In this document: positions 55,302-63,994 of the stretch, piece after piece | Numbering within the stretch: position 1 is the stretch's first letter | Layout: the number at the start of each line of letters is the position of its first letter | The notes under the pieces: generated by a model | Database searches by the model: none | What the model was told of the DNA's origin: nothing | What the model saw: only the letters and a program-made list of their open reading frames with translations | Made by a program: the position numbers and the translations under genes | Source of the DNA: JADKAV01 sp037045455 | GTDB taxonomy: Bacteria; Actinomycetota; Actinomycetes; S36-B12; UBA10799 | Assembly: GCA_037045455.1 (NCBI GenBank) | Contig: JBAOIN010000005.1 | Span: 124,001 to 188,000, forward strand | Direction: 5' to 3' | Length of the DNA stretch: 64,000 nt

Positions 55302-56107
55302 CGGGGTGAAGGCCCAGGTACTCCAACTGCGCCCGGACACTGAGTTCCGCGGCCGGCCACAGAATCTGCGGAACGTCGGCGTAGACCCGCTCGACCACTG
55401 CGCGGGGCGTCGGTTCGGCGAGTTCGGCGAGCGCCGCCCGCACCTCCTCGAGCCGCTCGTGGCGGTGCGCCAGGTAGGCGTCCAGAACCGCGGCCGCGTC
55501 CGGAAGGGCGGGCCCGTGTCCCGGCCAGACCTGCGGTCGCGCCGGCGGCTTCGACGAGCTCCTGCAGCAGCTGCAGCGATGCGAGGTAGTCGGCCAGCCG
55601 CCCGTCCGGATGCGCCACAACCGTGGTTCCGCGGCCCAGGATCGTGTCACCGGTGAGGACAGCCGCCCGCTGCGGCAGGTGCAGGCTGACCGAGTCGCTG
55701 GTGTGCCCGGGCGTGGCCACGATGTGCACTTCCAGATCTCCGGCGACCACCACTTCACCCGGCGCCAGCCGTTCGTGGCCGGGCTGGGGGTCCAGCGCCC
55801 GGACCTGCGCCCCGAAGGTCTGCTTGAACAAGCCAGCGCCGGCGCTGTGGTCCAGGTGCCCGTGCGTGAGCACGATCTGGCGCACCCGCCTGCCGTCCAG
55901 CGCCGCTTGCACTGCCGCCAGATGGGCGGGGTCGTCCGGCCCCGGATCGACCAGCACCACCGAGTCGGCGTCGGCGTCCAGCAGCCAGGTGTTGGTGCCG
56001 TCCAGGGTCATCGGCCCGGGGTTGCCGGCCAGCACGCACTGCGCGCCGTCGAACGTTCCGCCACTCCACGGGCCGGTGCTGCCCGGCATCGCGACGAAAC
56101 CGGTCAC
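55294..56107 (-). CDS. Metallo-beta-lactamase fold hydrolase, one frameshift
   Basis: About 270 residues from GTG 56107. The MBL motifs are TNTWLLD, VLVDPGPDDPAHL, the zinc motif LTHGHLDHSAG (HxHxDH), ATPGHTSDSVSLHLP, and AVLTGDTILGRGTTVV. After a slip near 55525, VWPGHGPALPDAAAVLDAYLAHR follows, with the distal His. This is the LACTB2/glyoxalase II-like branch that ends in a winged helix (AELAEPTPRAVVERVYADVP). It is last in a four-gene operon with DUF4177, RidA and Nudix genes, and its start overlaps the Nudix stop by 4 bp. Confidence 0.87.
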
Positions 56108-56810
56108 AGAGGCTCCCCCGTCACGGCATTGACCAGCACCCACGTGATGTCACCGTCGGCGGGCACCGGCTTGGGCATGATCGGTACCGGGGAACGGTGT
56201 TCAGCCAGCGCCTCCGCCACCGTGTCGAAGCGGGCGATGTCAGCCAGTGCAGCGGTGGTCGGCGGCAGCATGGGCAGCCCGTCAATCGCCGCCGGGTCGA
56301 ACCACCCGACGTTCTGGTGCTCGGTGGTGAAGTCGGCCAGGTCCTGCCCGGCCGGCAAGGCCGCAGCGAAGAAGCGGGTGTCGAAGCGCCGCGACTCGAC
56401 TTCAGGTGTGACCCAGTGGGCGAAGGGGTGCAGCGCGGCCAGGTCTCGGCTTCAGCCCGAATTCGGCGAGCAGCCCGGCGAAGTCGCGCTCGTCGGTCGG
56501 CGAAGGCCGCGGCCGGTGGGGCGGGGTCGGTGAGCAGCACGCCGCACTCCTCGAACGTCTCGCGCACCGCCGCGACCAGCCAGGGATCGCCGAGCTCGGC
56601 GTCGGCAACGTCGAGCGCACCGCCCGGGAACACGTACATGCCGCGCGCGAAACCCAAGTTGGCCGCCCGCTGCAATAGAGCAACCTCGACGCCCGCAACA
56701 CCGTCGCGCAACAAGACCACAGTGGACGCCGGCCGCGGCTCGGGGGCGGTCCAGTCCCCGCCGTAGACCAGAGCCCGGGCGCGCTCGGCCAGCTCCGGTG
56801 GCATGCGCAT
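56104..56810 (-). CDS. Nudix hydrolase, NUDT19-like, frameshifts
   Basis: About 235 residues from ATG 56810. The start shares one base with the RidA stop (TGATG). It opens ASTVVLLRDGVAGVEVALLQRAANLGFARGMYVFPGGALD, then WLVAAVRETFEECGVLL, a Nudix box with REtFEEcG in the RExxEExG place. After two slips near 56430-56490, ALHPFAHWVTPEVESRRFDTRFFAAALP and an acidic C-terminal half follow. The long insertion between GGALD and RETFEECG and the HWVTPE...RFDTRFF text mark the NUDT19/acyl-CoA-type subgroup. Confidence 0.8.
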
Positions 56811-57262
56811 CACAGCACCTCGGCGATGACCTCGACCTCGACCGGGGCATTCAGTGGCAGCGCCGCGACCCCGACCGCCGAGCGGGCGTGCACGCCCTTC
56901 TCCCCCAGCACATCCCCGATCAATTCCGAGGCCCCGTTGAGTACCTGCGGCTGGGCCGTGAAGCCCGCGGCGCTGGCCACGAAACCGACCACCTTGACGA
57001 CTCGGATCTCGTCCAGGTTCGCCTGCGACGCCACCGCGGCCAGGGCGTTGAGCGCGCACTGCCGGGCGCATTCCACGGCGTCGCTCACGCCGACCTCGGC
57101 GCCGACCAGTCCCGTGCGCAGCAGTTCCCCGGAGACGAAGGGCAACTGTCCGGCCGTGTAGATCATCGCCCCGCTGCGCACTGCCGGAACGTAGGCGGCG
57201 ACCGGCGCCGGAACCTCCGGCAGCACCAGCCCGAGATCGGCGAGGCGCTGGGCCACACTCAT
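56810..57262 (-). CDS. RidA family protein (enamine/imine deaminase-type)
   Basis: A 150-residue YjgF/YER057c/UK114 protein: GAMIYTAGQLPFVSGELL, ARQCALNALAAVASQANLDEIRVVKVVGFVAS, and HARSAVGVAALPLNAPVEVEVIAEV, which keeps the substrate-binding Arg (in HARS) and the final Glu. It lies between DUF4177 and Nudix genes with 1-4 bp overlaps, the arrangement next to the Get3-like pair that is also found in mycobacteria (Rv3678c). Confidence 0.9.
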   Translation of the reverse strand: MSVAQRLADLGLVLPEVPAPVAAYVPAVRSGAMIYTAGQLPFVSGELLRTGLVGAEVGVSDAVECARQCALNALAAVASQANLDEIRVVKVVGFVASAAGFTAQPQVLNGASELIGDVLGEKGVHARSAVGVAALPLNAPVEVEVIAEVL

Positions 57263-57414
57263 GACGTCGGCCGCTTGAAGTAGGCCACCAGGTTCTCCGG
57301 AGTCGGGCCGGGCACCACTTGCACCAGCTCCCAGCCGTCGGCGCCGAAGTTGTCCAGGATCGCCTTGGTGTTGTGGATCAGCAACGGTGCGGTGAGGTAC
57401 TCCCAGTTGGTCAT
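57259..57414 (-). CDS. DUF4177 small protein (51 aa)
   Basis: ATG 57414, 51 residues: MTNWEYLTAPLLIHNTKAIL, DNFGADGWELVQVVPG and VAYFKRP. WEY...L...GxxGWELVxV....xxxFKRP is the DUF4177 signature. Function unknown. It overlaps the RidA gene by 4 bp and is the first gene of the operon that runs to the MBL gene. The Get3-like pair is divergent from it. Confidence 0.88.
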   Translation of the reverse strand: MTNWEYLTAPLLIHNTKAILDNFGADGWELVQVVPGPTPENLVAYFKRPTS

Positions 57415-57557
57415 GGCTTTGACCCTAGGGCCGCGCTCGTTGGCGAACAAGGCGAGGGCTGTTTGGGTACCTCACGGCACTCCTGGTGGCACGTGAAGTA
57501 CCGAAACCAGGAAGAGGCTCACGCAGACCGACCGGCCAGAAGTCCTACTCTGGACCA

Positions 57558-58553
57558 ATGAGCAACCGTGCCCCGAACTGGTCGCGCGTGCGCCTGCATG
57601 TGGTGTCCGGGAAGGGCGGGACGGGCAAGACCACGGTCGCTGCGGCACTGGCCCTGGCACTGGCTCGCGGCGGCAAGAAGGTGCTCCTGCTCGAGGTCGA
57701 GAACCGGCAGGGCATCGCGCAGCTCTTCGACACCGCGCCGCTGCCGTACAAGGAGACCCGGATCGCCGTGGCCGAGGACGGTGGGGTCGTGTACGCGCTG
57801 CCGATCGACGCGGAAGCGGCGCTGCTGGAGTACCTGGAGATGTTCTACGGGCTCAAGCGCGGGGGTTATGCGCTGCGCAAGCTCGGGGCCATCGACTTCG
57901 CGACCACCATCGCACCGGGATTGCGCGACGTGCTGCTGACGGGCAAGGCCAGTGAGGCAGTCAAGCGCGGCGAGAAGACCGGCCGGCTGGCTTACGACGC
58001 GGTCGTCATGGACGCCCCACCCACCGGGCGCATCACCCGTTTCCTCAACGTCAACACCGAGATCGCGGGACTGGCCAAGGTCGGGCCCATCCGGTCGCAG
58101 GCGGACTCGGTCATGGGTGTCATCCGCTCGGCCCGGACGGCCGTGCACCTTGTGACACTGCTCGAGGAGATGCCGGTGCAGGAGACGCTGGACGGCATCG
58201 CGGAACTGCGGGCCGCGGCGCTGCCGCTCGGGACTGTCGTCATCAACCAGTCCCGGCAGTCGGAATTGCGCCCCGAGGACCTGCAGCTTGCGGCCACCCG
58301 CTCCCTGCCGGAATCTCGCATCGCCGACGGTCTGCAGCGGGCGGGCATCGACCCGACGTCGGCCGTCATCGCTGCCCTGGAGGACGAGGCCGCCGACCAC
58401 GCCGCCCGTGTGGCGTTGCAGGACGCCGAGCGCGAGCGGTTGCTGGATGCCGGGCTGCCGACGCTGGAGCTGCCGTATCTGCCGGGCGGCATCGACCTCG
58501 CGGCGTTGTACGGGCTGGCCGAGGACCTGCACAGCCAAGGGTTGCCGGCATGA
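57558..58553 (+). CDS. Get3/ArsA-like ATPase, first of a pair
   Basis: A 331-residue protein from ATG 57558. TACTCT lies 6-12 bases upstream, so it may be leaderless. The P-loop is HVVSGKGGTGKTTVAAALALAL (deviant Walker A), switch I is LLLEVENRQGIAQLF and switch II is DAVVMDAPPTGRITRFLNV. There is a helical subdomain without the long TRC40 insert or zinc CxxC. In mycobacteria the pair Rv3679/Rv3680 forms an anion-transporter-like ATPase complex linked to glycerol and redox stress. Its stop overlaps the second ATPase start by 4 bp. Confidence 0.9.
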   Translation: MSNRAPNWSRVRLHVVSGKGGTGKTTVAAALALALARGGKKVLLLEVENRQGIAQLFDTAPLPYKETRIAVAEDGGVVYALPIDAEAALLEYLEMFYGLKRGGYALRKLGAIDFATTIAPGLRDVLLTGKASEAVKRGEKTGRLAYDAVVMDAPPTGRITRFLNVNTEIAGLAKVGPIRSQADSVMGVIRSARTAVHLVTLLEEMPVQETLDGIAELRAAALPLGTVVINQSRQSELRPEDLQLAATRSLPESRIADGLQRAGIDPTSAVIAALEDEAADHAARVALQDAERERLLDAGLPTLELPYLPGGIDLAALYGLAEDLHSQGLPA

Positions 58554-59659
58554 CCACGCTTGGACGTCGACGCGCTGCTGGACGACCCCGCTGTGGGCGT
58601 GATCGTGTGCTGCGGCTCGGGTGGGGTCGGCAAGACCACCACAGCTGCGGCGCTGGCGCTGCGGGCTGCCCAACGCGGGCGCACCGTTTGTGTCCTTACG
58701 ATCGACCCGGCCCGGCGGCTTGCACAGTCCATGGGACTCACCGAGTTGGACAACACCCCCCGGCCCGTTCCTCGACATCGAGGGCGGCTCGTTGAGCGCC
58801 ATGATGCTGGACATGAAGCGCACCTTCGACGAGATCGTCGAGGCGCACGCCGAGCCGGAGCGGGCCGCCGCCATTCTGGAGAACCCCTTCTACCAGGCGC
58901 TGTCCAGCTCCTTCGCCGGCACGCAGGAGTACATGGCGATGGAGAAGCTGGGCCAGTTGCGCCAGACTCGGCGAGTGGGACCTGATCGTCGTGGACACCC
59001 CGCCGTCGCGGTCGGCGCTGGACTTCCTCGACGCGCCCAAGCGGCTGGGCTCGTTCCTCGACGGCCGCTTGATCCGGGTGCTCGCAGCGCCTGCCCGCGG
59101 CGCAGGGCGGGTGAGCGCCCGCGTGCTCGGGGCCGGCATCGGGCTGTTCACAGGGGCGATGAGCAAGATCCTCGGCGGCCAGGTGCTGCGCGACGTGCAG
59201 TTGTTCGTGACCAGCTTCGACGCACTCTTCGGGGGTTTTCGCGAACGGGCAGAGCAGACCTACGCGCAGTTGCAGGCGCCCGACACTCGCTTCCTCGTCG
59301 TGGCTGCCCCGGAACCCGACGCGCTACGCGAGGCCAGCTACTTCGTGCAACGCCTGGAGACCGAGCGGATGCCGTTGGCGGGACTGGTGCTCAACCGCGT
59401 GCAGGACGTCCGGCTGCCGGAACTGTCGGCTGCCACGGCCCGGGCCGGATCCGAGCGGCTCGGCGACGACGACGTCCTGGTTGCCGAGCTTCTGCGCCTT
59501 CATGCCGACCGTATGGACAGCGCCGCCCGGCAGGAGCGGCTGACCCGGTCGTTCACCGGCGCCCATCCCCGCGTGCCGGTGGCCTCGGTGATCGCGCTGG
59601 CCGACGACGTGCACGACCTCGAGGGCTTGCAGACGATCGGCGATCTGCTCGCGCGCTAG
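58550..59659 (+). CDS. Get3/ArsA-like ATPase, second of a pair, frameshifts
   Basis: About 368 residues. ATG 58550, then a slip at once near 58562 to LDVDALLDDPAVG. Motifs: VIVCCGSGGVGKTTTAAALALRAA, VLTIDPARRLAQSMGL, FLDIEGGSLSAMMLDMKRTFDEIV, the switch II LIVVDTPPSRSALDFLDAP, LFVTSFDALFGGFRERAEQTY and VVAAPEPDALREASYFVQRL. More slips lie near 58765 and 58975. It matches the Rv3680 group, which forms a hetero-complex with the first ATPase. The end is followed by about 90 bp leading into the yceI promoter. Confidence 0.9.
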
Positions 59660-59751
59660 TCGTACGGCCAAGAGCGACGGTTCGTTCCAACAGCGACAAG
59701 TCCTACTGGGCGCATTTGGATCAAACCGTAGCTGTTGGGGAAACGTTGCGG

Positions 59752-59797
59752 TTGACAGATCAAGTTGATTGGTCAATAATAATTGTTGAACGCTCAA
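59752..59797 (+). promoter_or_regulatory. yceI promoter with three TTGA-N4-TCAA operators
   Basis: A -35 TTGACA (59752-59757) and -10 AATAAT (59775-59780) are spaced 17 bp apart. The palindrome TTGA-N4-TCAA occurs three times: 59752-59763 (over the -35), 59765-59776 (spacer into -10) and 59786-59797 (after the -10). Repressor binding here would block transcription. The form of the site suggests a MarR-type dimer. The region is clearly AT-richer than its surroundings. Confidence 0.7.
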
Positions 59798-59816
59798 CCA
59801 CTACTAAGGAGCCCCC

Positions 59817-60365
59817 GTGCCTGACCTGTCGCAGTACACCGGAACCTGGACCATCGACCCCACCCACACCCGGCTGGGCTTCACCGCCCGCCACGCCATG
59901 GTGACCAAGGTGCGCGGCGCCTTCACCGAGTTCGAGGGCACGCTGACCCTCGACGGCGCGAACCCCGACAACTCCGCCATCACGCTGACGGCGCAGATGG
60001 CCAGCATCGACACCGGCAGCGCCGACCGGGACGGCCACGTCCGCAGCGCCGACTTCTTCGACGTCGAGCAATTCCCGACCATGACGTTCGCGAGCGCCGC
60101 GGTCAAGCAGACCGACGACGACGAGTTCATCCTCGCCGGCGACCTCACCATCAAGGGTGTCAGCCGGCCGGTGGAGATCAAGGTCGAGCTCGACGGCATC
60201 GTGACAGACCCGTGGGGCAACACCCGGGCCGGCTTCGAGGGCAAGGCCGAGATCAGCCGCAAGGACTTCGGTCTGACCTGGAACGTCCCGCTCGACGGCG
60301 GCGGCGTGCTGGTCAGCGACAAGATCGCGATCGCGCTGGACGTCTCGGCGACGAAGAACGCCTGA
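59817..60365 (+). CDS. YceI family lipid-binding-like protein
   Basis: A 182-residue protein from GTG 59817 with RBS AAGGAG. The YceI pattern is complete: GTWTIDPTHTRLGFTARHAMVTKVRGAF, RDGHVRSADFFDVEQFPTMTF, DLTIKGVSRPVEIKVEL, GFEGKAEISRKDFGLTWN, and VLVSDKIAIALDVSA. Without a signal peptide it should stay in the cytosol. The lipocalin-like barrel binds isoprenoid-type lipids in characterised members. Expression is probably controlled by the triple operator upstream. Two terminators follow. Confidence 0.93.
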   Translation: MPDLSQYTGTWTIDPTHTRLGFTARHAMVTKVRGAFTEFEGTLTLDGANPDNSAITLTAQMASIDTGSADRDGHVRSADFFDVEQFPTMTFASAAVKQTDDDEFILAGDLTIKGVSRPVEIKVELDGIVTDPWGNTRAGFEGKAEISRKDFGLTWNVPLDGGGVLVSDKIAIALDVSATKNA

Positions 60366-60431
60366 GACTACCGCTGTGAGCCAAACGCGTCGCTAGGCGG
60401 CCGTTAAGGGAACCACTCACAGCCCGCCATT

Positions 60432-60463
60432 GCGGCCCGCCGGAGCCTCCCCCGGCGGGCCGC
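60432..60463 (+). terminator. yceI terminator
   Basis: GCGGCCCGCCGG (60432-60443) pairs perfectly with CCGGCGGGCCGC (60452-60463) around an 8-base loop, 66 bases after the yceI stop. Confidence 0.8.
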
Positions 60464-60486
60464 GGTGTGTTCACACGCAAACACAA

Positions 60487-60516
60487 AGGCCGTCCTCCCG
60501 AGCGGGAAGACGGCCT
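60487..60516 (-). terminator. whiB terminator (convergent side)
   Basis: AGGCCGTC (60487-60494) pairs with GACGGCCT (60509-60516), with an inner TCCCG/CGGGA stem, 25 bases after the whiB stop on the minus strand. Confidence 0.75.
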
Positions 60517-60540
60517 GAGGGGGAAGTGCTACGCGGAAAG

Positions 60541-60885
60541 TCAGACGAAGGCGGCGGACTGCCGGAGGCTGACCTGTTGCGGGATCTGGCGGGCGGCAGC
60601 GGTCTCCAGCAACTCGGTCCAGGATTTCACGTGCGGACGCTTGCGCAACAGGGCCCTGCGTTCCCGCTCGGTCATGCCGCCCCAGACGCCGAACTCGATG
60701 TGGTTGTCCAACGCATCGGCCAGGCATTCCATCTTGACCGGACAGCCACTGCAGATCTGCTTGACGCGGTTCTGAGCGGCCCCCTGCACGAACATCTCGT
60801 CCGGGTCGGTCTCCCGACATGCAGCCTGCTCACTCCACGCACCAACATTGAGCACCTTGTTCATCCCCTCTGGTTTCAAGTTCAT
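60541..60885 (-). CDS. whiB4: WhiB-family [4Fe-4S] regulator
   Basis: A 114-residue protein. The four cluster cysteines are Cys23, Cys45, Cys48 and Cys54 (CRETDP...ICSGCPVKMEC), followed by the GVWGG turn and the basic region TERERRALLRKRP. ATG 60885 and ATG 60864 are both preceded by AGGGG, so the start is open. The whiB4 call is by synteny: it sits between the Get3-like pair and ponA2, as in M. tuberculosis, where WhiB4 is a redox-sensitive regulator. The intergenic region with ponA2 carries two palindromes. Confidence 0.88.
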   Translation of the reverse strand: MNLKPEGMNKVLNVGAWSEQAACRETDPDEMFVQGAAQNRVKQICSGCPVKMECLADALDNHIEFGVWGGMTERERRALLRKRPHVKSWTELLETAAARQIPQQVSLRQSAAFV

Positions 60886-60962
60886 CCCCTAGCAACCTCT
60901 CGGTCACTCTAGGCAACCAGCGTGCCTTCCATGAGGGCCATTCGTACTACTTAACCTAGGTC

Positions 60963-60974
60963 GTTAGTACTAAC
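60963..60974. promoter_or_regulatory. Perfect 12-bp palindrome between whiB and ponA2
   Basis: GTTAGTACTAAC is its own reverse complement. It lies about 80-110 bp upstream of the whiB starts and about 165 bp before ponA2, next to CCTAGG. It is a candidate operator for the divergent pair. Confidence 0.4.
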
Positions 60975-61010
60975 TTCTCGGGCCACTCGTCGTGTCGCAA
61001 GACCCTGCTC

Positions 61011-61028
61011 TTTACCTCCTGGTAACAA
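61011..61028. promoter_or_regulatory. Palindromic site TTTACC-N4-GGTAACAA upstream of ponA2
   Basis: TTTACCTCCTGGTAACAA shares all 14 fixed positions with the site at 33201-33218 before hppA, at a similar distance from the start codon (113 bp). Confidence 0.45.
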
Positions 61029-61140
61029 GCATGGCGCATCGGCCTGCCGACGACCAGTGGGGGGTATCCCGAACGGCGCTAATGGCGCGCGAAGAGCCGG
61101 TGATAACGCAGGGAACCGATGCCACGTACCCTTACATCCA

Positions 61141-63288
61141 ATGGCTGTGTCGAATGAACCCACCCCCGCATCCCGCAGCGCCCTGACTCGCGTGCTGCGC
61201 GTCGGTGCCGTCGGCGTCGTGGGTGGCGCCATCCTCGCAGGAATGGCAATCCCGGTTGTCGCCGGCATGGGCAAAGCCTCCGAGGTCGCGTCCGCGCAGA
61301 TCGGCGCCCTGCCCGACGAGCTGGCGACGCCGCCGCTGCCGGTCCGCACCGTCATGCTCGACGCCGATGGCAACAAGATCGCGACGCTGTTCGAGGAGAA
61401 CCGTCTCGAGGTGCCGCTGAACCAGATCTCGCAGAACATGCAGGACGCCATCGTCGCGGTCGAGGATGAGCGGTTCTACGAACACCACGGCGTGGACCTC
61501 AAGGGCCTGATCCGCGCGCAGCTGGAAAACACCGCCAGCGGTTCGATCCAGCAGGGCGCCTCGACACTGACCATGCAGTACGTGCGCAATGTGCTGGTGA
61601 CCGCTGCCCGCACCCCGGAGGAGCGGCAGGCCGCACTGGAGCGCACGACCGCGCGGAAGTTGCAGGAGATCCGCTACGCCGTCCAGCTCGAGCGGGAGCT
61701 GTCGAAGGACGAGATCCTCAACCGCTACCTGAACATCGCCTACTTCGGGTCCGGCGCCTACGGAGTAGAGGCGGCCAGCCGGCGCTACTTCGGGCACAGC
61801 GCCAAGAAGATGACCGTGTCGGAATCCGCTCTGCTTGCCGGTCTCGTGCAGTCGCCGGTCGGCTACGACCCACTGGTGAACCCGGATGCTGCCAAGGTCC
61901 GGCGCGACGCCGTGCTGTCGGTGATGGAATCCCAGGACTTCATCACGCCGGATGAGTACGACAAGGCGGTCGCGCGCCCGATCGCCAAGATGCTGCACCC
62001 GAAGAAGGTCGGCAACGGCTGCGCAGCCAGCCAGTACCCCTTCTACTGCGACTACGCGGTCAAACAGATCCTCAACGACCCGAACTACGGCAAGACCTTG
62101 CAGGACCGCGAAGACTTCCTCAAGCGTGGCGGCGTGGTCATTCACACGGCCATGCAACCGAAGGCCCAGGCGGCCGCCCAGAACGCGGTCATGAGCACCA
62201 TCCCGCCGACCGACCCGAGTGGTAAAGCCGCCGCCATCGCCATGGTCCACCCGCAGACCGGCGAGGTCGTGGCTCTCGCGCAAAGCCGGCTCTGGGGCAC
62301 CAAGGGCAAGGGTAAGACCACGTACAACTACGCCGTCGACCTCAAGGACGGCGGCACCACCGGTATGCAGGCGGGCTCGACGTTCAAGATCTTCACGATC
62401 GCAGCGGCCATGGAGGCCGGCGTCTCTCCTTACCAGGTCCTGGATGCCTCCGACGACAAGTCGTTCGCCGCTGGCCCCTGGGGATGCACCGACAACTACT
62501 TCGGGCCCTACACGGTCAGTAACTCCACCTCATCCGGGCAGTTCAACATGCTGCAGGGCGCCGCGTTCTCGGTGAACACGTACTTCGTTGGTCTGGAGCA
62601 GTTGGCGGGTCTGTGCCGAACTGTCGACATCGCCAAGCGGACCGGAATGACGCTGGCCAGCGGGGGCGAGTTGCCAACAGTGCAGTCCTTCACGCTGGGT
62701 TCGGTCGAGATCTCGCCGCTGGCGTTGGCCACAAGTTACGCGACGATGGCCAACCACGGCGTGTACTGCAAACCTCACGCGATCAACCGCATCGTCGACG
62801 AGAACGACGCGAACAAGAAGGTCGTGGCCAAGGTCGAGCCGCAGTGCCGGGAAGCCGTCTCCCGTGAGGTGGCCGACTCGACCACCGCAGTACTCACGCA
62901 CGTGGTTGACGGCGGGATCGCCGGCCGCACGGGTGCTGCGATGAGCCTGGGCCGCGACACTACCGGTAAGACCGGTACCACCGACACCTCGGCCGCTGTG
63001 TGGTTCGCGGGGTACACCCCGAGCCTGTCCACCGCGGTGTGGGTTGGTGACCCGCGAGGTGGCTTCAAGTACCCGATGAAGAACGTCTACATCAACGGCA
63101 GCTATTACGGTCAGGTCTTCGGTTCCAGCTTGCCGGGGCCGATCTGGAAGCAGGCGATGCTGGGGGCTCTGTCCGACACCCCGCCGGAGTCGTTCGACCT
63201 GCAGACGCTCTACGGCTTGCGCACGGCCCGCGGTGGCGGCACGGACTACATCCCGCCGGTGACTCCCGCACCCGTGTCCACGCCGTAG
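61141..63288 (+). CDS. ponA2: Bifunctional class A penicillin-binding protein
   Basis: A 715-residue peptidoglycan polymerase from ATG 61141 (MAVSNEPTPASR). A single N-terminal TM helix lies at about 22-45. The glycosyltransferase domain has VAVEDERFYEHHGVD (catalytic Glu), GSIQQGASTLTMQYVRN, RKLQEIRYAVQLERELSKDEIL and YLNIAYFGSGAYGVEAASRRYFG. The transpeptidase domain has GSTFKIFT (Ser, SxxK), SVNTYF (SxN) and TGKTGTTD (KTGT). A Pro-rich tail replaces the PASTA domain seen in mycobacterial PonA2. The upstream 255 bp has the two palindromes listed. It converges with the TetR gene, leaving 1 bp between stops. Confidence 0.93.
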   Translation: MAVSNEPTPASRSALTRVLRVGAVGVVGGAILAGMAIPVVAGMGKASEVASAQIGALPDELATPPLPVRTVMLDADGNKIATLFEENRLEVPLNQISQNMQDAIVAVEDERFYEHHGVDLKGLIRAQLENTASGSIQQGASTLTMQYVRNVLVTAARTPEERQAALERTTARKLQEIRYAVQLERELSKDEILNRYLNIAYFGSGAYGVEAASRRYFGHSAKKMTVSESALLAGLVQSPVGYDPLVNPDAAKVRRDAVLSVMESQDFITPDEYDKAVARPIAKMLHPKKVGNGCAASQYPFYCDYAVKQILNDPNYGKTLQDREDFLKRGGVVIHTAMQPKAQAAAQNAVMSTIPPTDPSGKAAAIAMVHPQTGEVVALAQSRLWGTKGKGKTTYNYAVDLKDGGTTGMQAGSTFKIFTIAAAMEAGVSPYQVLDASDDKSFAAGPWGCTDNYFGPYTVSNSTSSGQFNMLQGAAFSVNTYFVGLEQLAGLCRTVDIAKRTGMTLASGGELPTVQSFTLGSVEISPLALATSYATMANHGVYCKPHAINRIVDENDANKKVVAKVEPQCREAVSREVADSTTAVLTHVVDGGIAGRTGAAMSLGRDTTGKTGTTDTSAAVWFAGYTPSLSTAVWVGDPRGGFKYPMKNVYINGSYYGQVFGSSLPGPIWKQAMLGALSDTPPESFDLQTLYGLRTARGGGTDYIPPVTPAPVSTP

Positions 63289-63289
63289 T

Positions 63290-63994
63290 TCAGGCTATGC
63301 CGAGCAAGCCGGCAAACACGTCGAGTTCGAACGTGAAGTAGGCCCTGCGGTCGGCCTCGCTGTCACCCACGACGTTGTGCCGGTGGCCGAACAGTTCCGA
63401 GGAGATGGCCCCGATGATGTGTGTCCAGGACATCAGGCCCAAGGCCATGGCTTCCGGTGAAAACCTACGATCCGCCTGCCCGCTCCACTGCTCGAAGTCC
63501 CGCAGCAGTGGCCGCAAGCTTCGCCCGACCCGCGGGCTGTACGCGGCGGACTGCGGGGATGCGCCGGTTTCCTGCAACAGACTCACAAGTAGCACCGGAA
63601 TCCGCGTGGCCGGCCCGATTGTGTCCTGCGGAGCCGCGTAGCCGGGGACCGGTGAACCGTAGATCAGGGCGAAGCGGTGCGGTTGCGCCAGTGCCCACTC
63701 CCGGCACGCCAGGCCGATCGCGCGGAACCTCGCCGGGACCGAACCCCTGCCCGGTCTGCGTTCGACCGCGTCAGCCATGTCGTTGTACCCGTCGACGATC
63801 AGCAGCGTGAGCAACTCGTCGCGGGAACTCACGTAGCGGTAGATCGCGCTGGATGCCATCCCGAGCTCGCGAGCCACGGACCGTACAGAAAGCGCAGCCG
63901 GTCCGACCTCGAGCAACTGCCGGTTCGCCTCTTCGGTGATCGCCACCATAAGCGCGGCGCGGTTGCGTGCCCGTAGTCCTTCCACAGAACCCAT
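63290..63994 (-). CDS. TetR/AcrR family regulator with WHG-type C-terminal domain
   Basis: A 234-residue protein from ATG 63994. The N-terminal HTH is typical: LLEVGPAALSVRSVARELGMASSAIYRYVSSRDELLTLLI. The ligand domain has GLACREWALAQPHRFALIYGSPVPGY, the text that defines the TetR_C_33 (WHG) group, and LGLMSWTHIIGAISSELFGH. The target genes are probably upstream, outside the window. Confidence 0.9.
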   Translation of the reverse strand: MGSVEGLRARNRAALMVAITEEANRQLLEVGPAALSVRSVARELGMASSAIYRYVSSRDELLTLLIVDGYNDMADAVERRPGRGSVPARFRAIGLACREWALAQPHRFALIYGSPVPGYAAPQDTIGPATRIPVLLVSLLQETGASPQSAAYSPRVGRSLRPLLRDFEQWSGQADRRFSPEAMALGLMSWTHIIGAISSELFGHRHNVVGDSEADRRAYFTFELDVFAGLLGIA

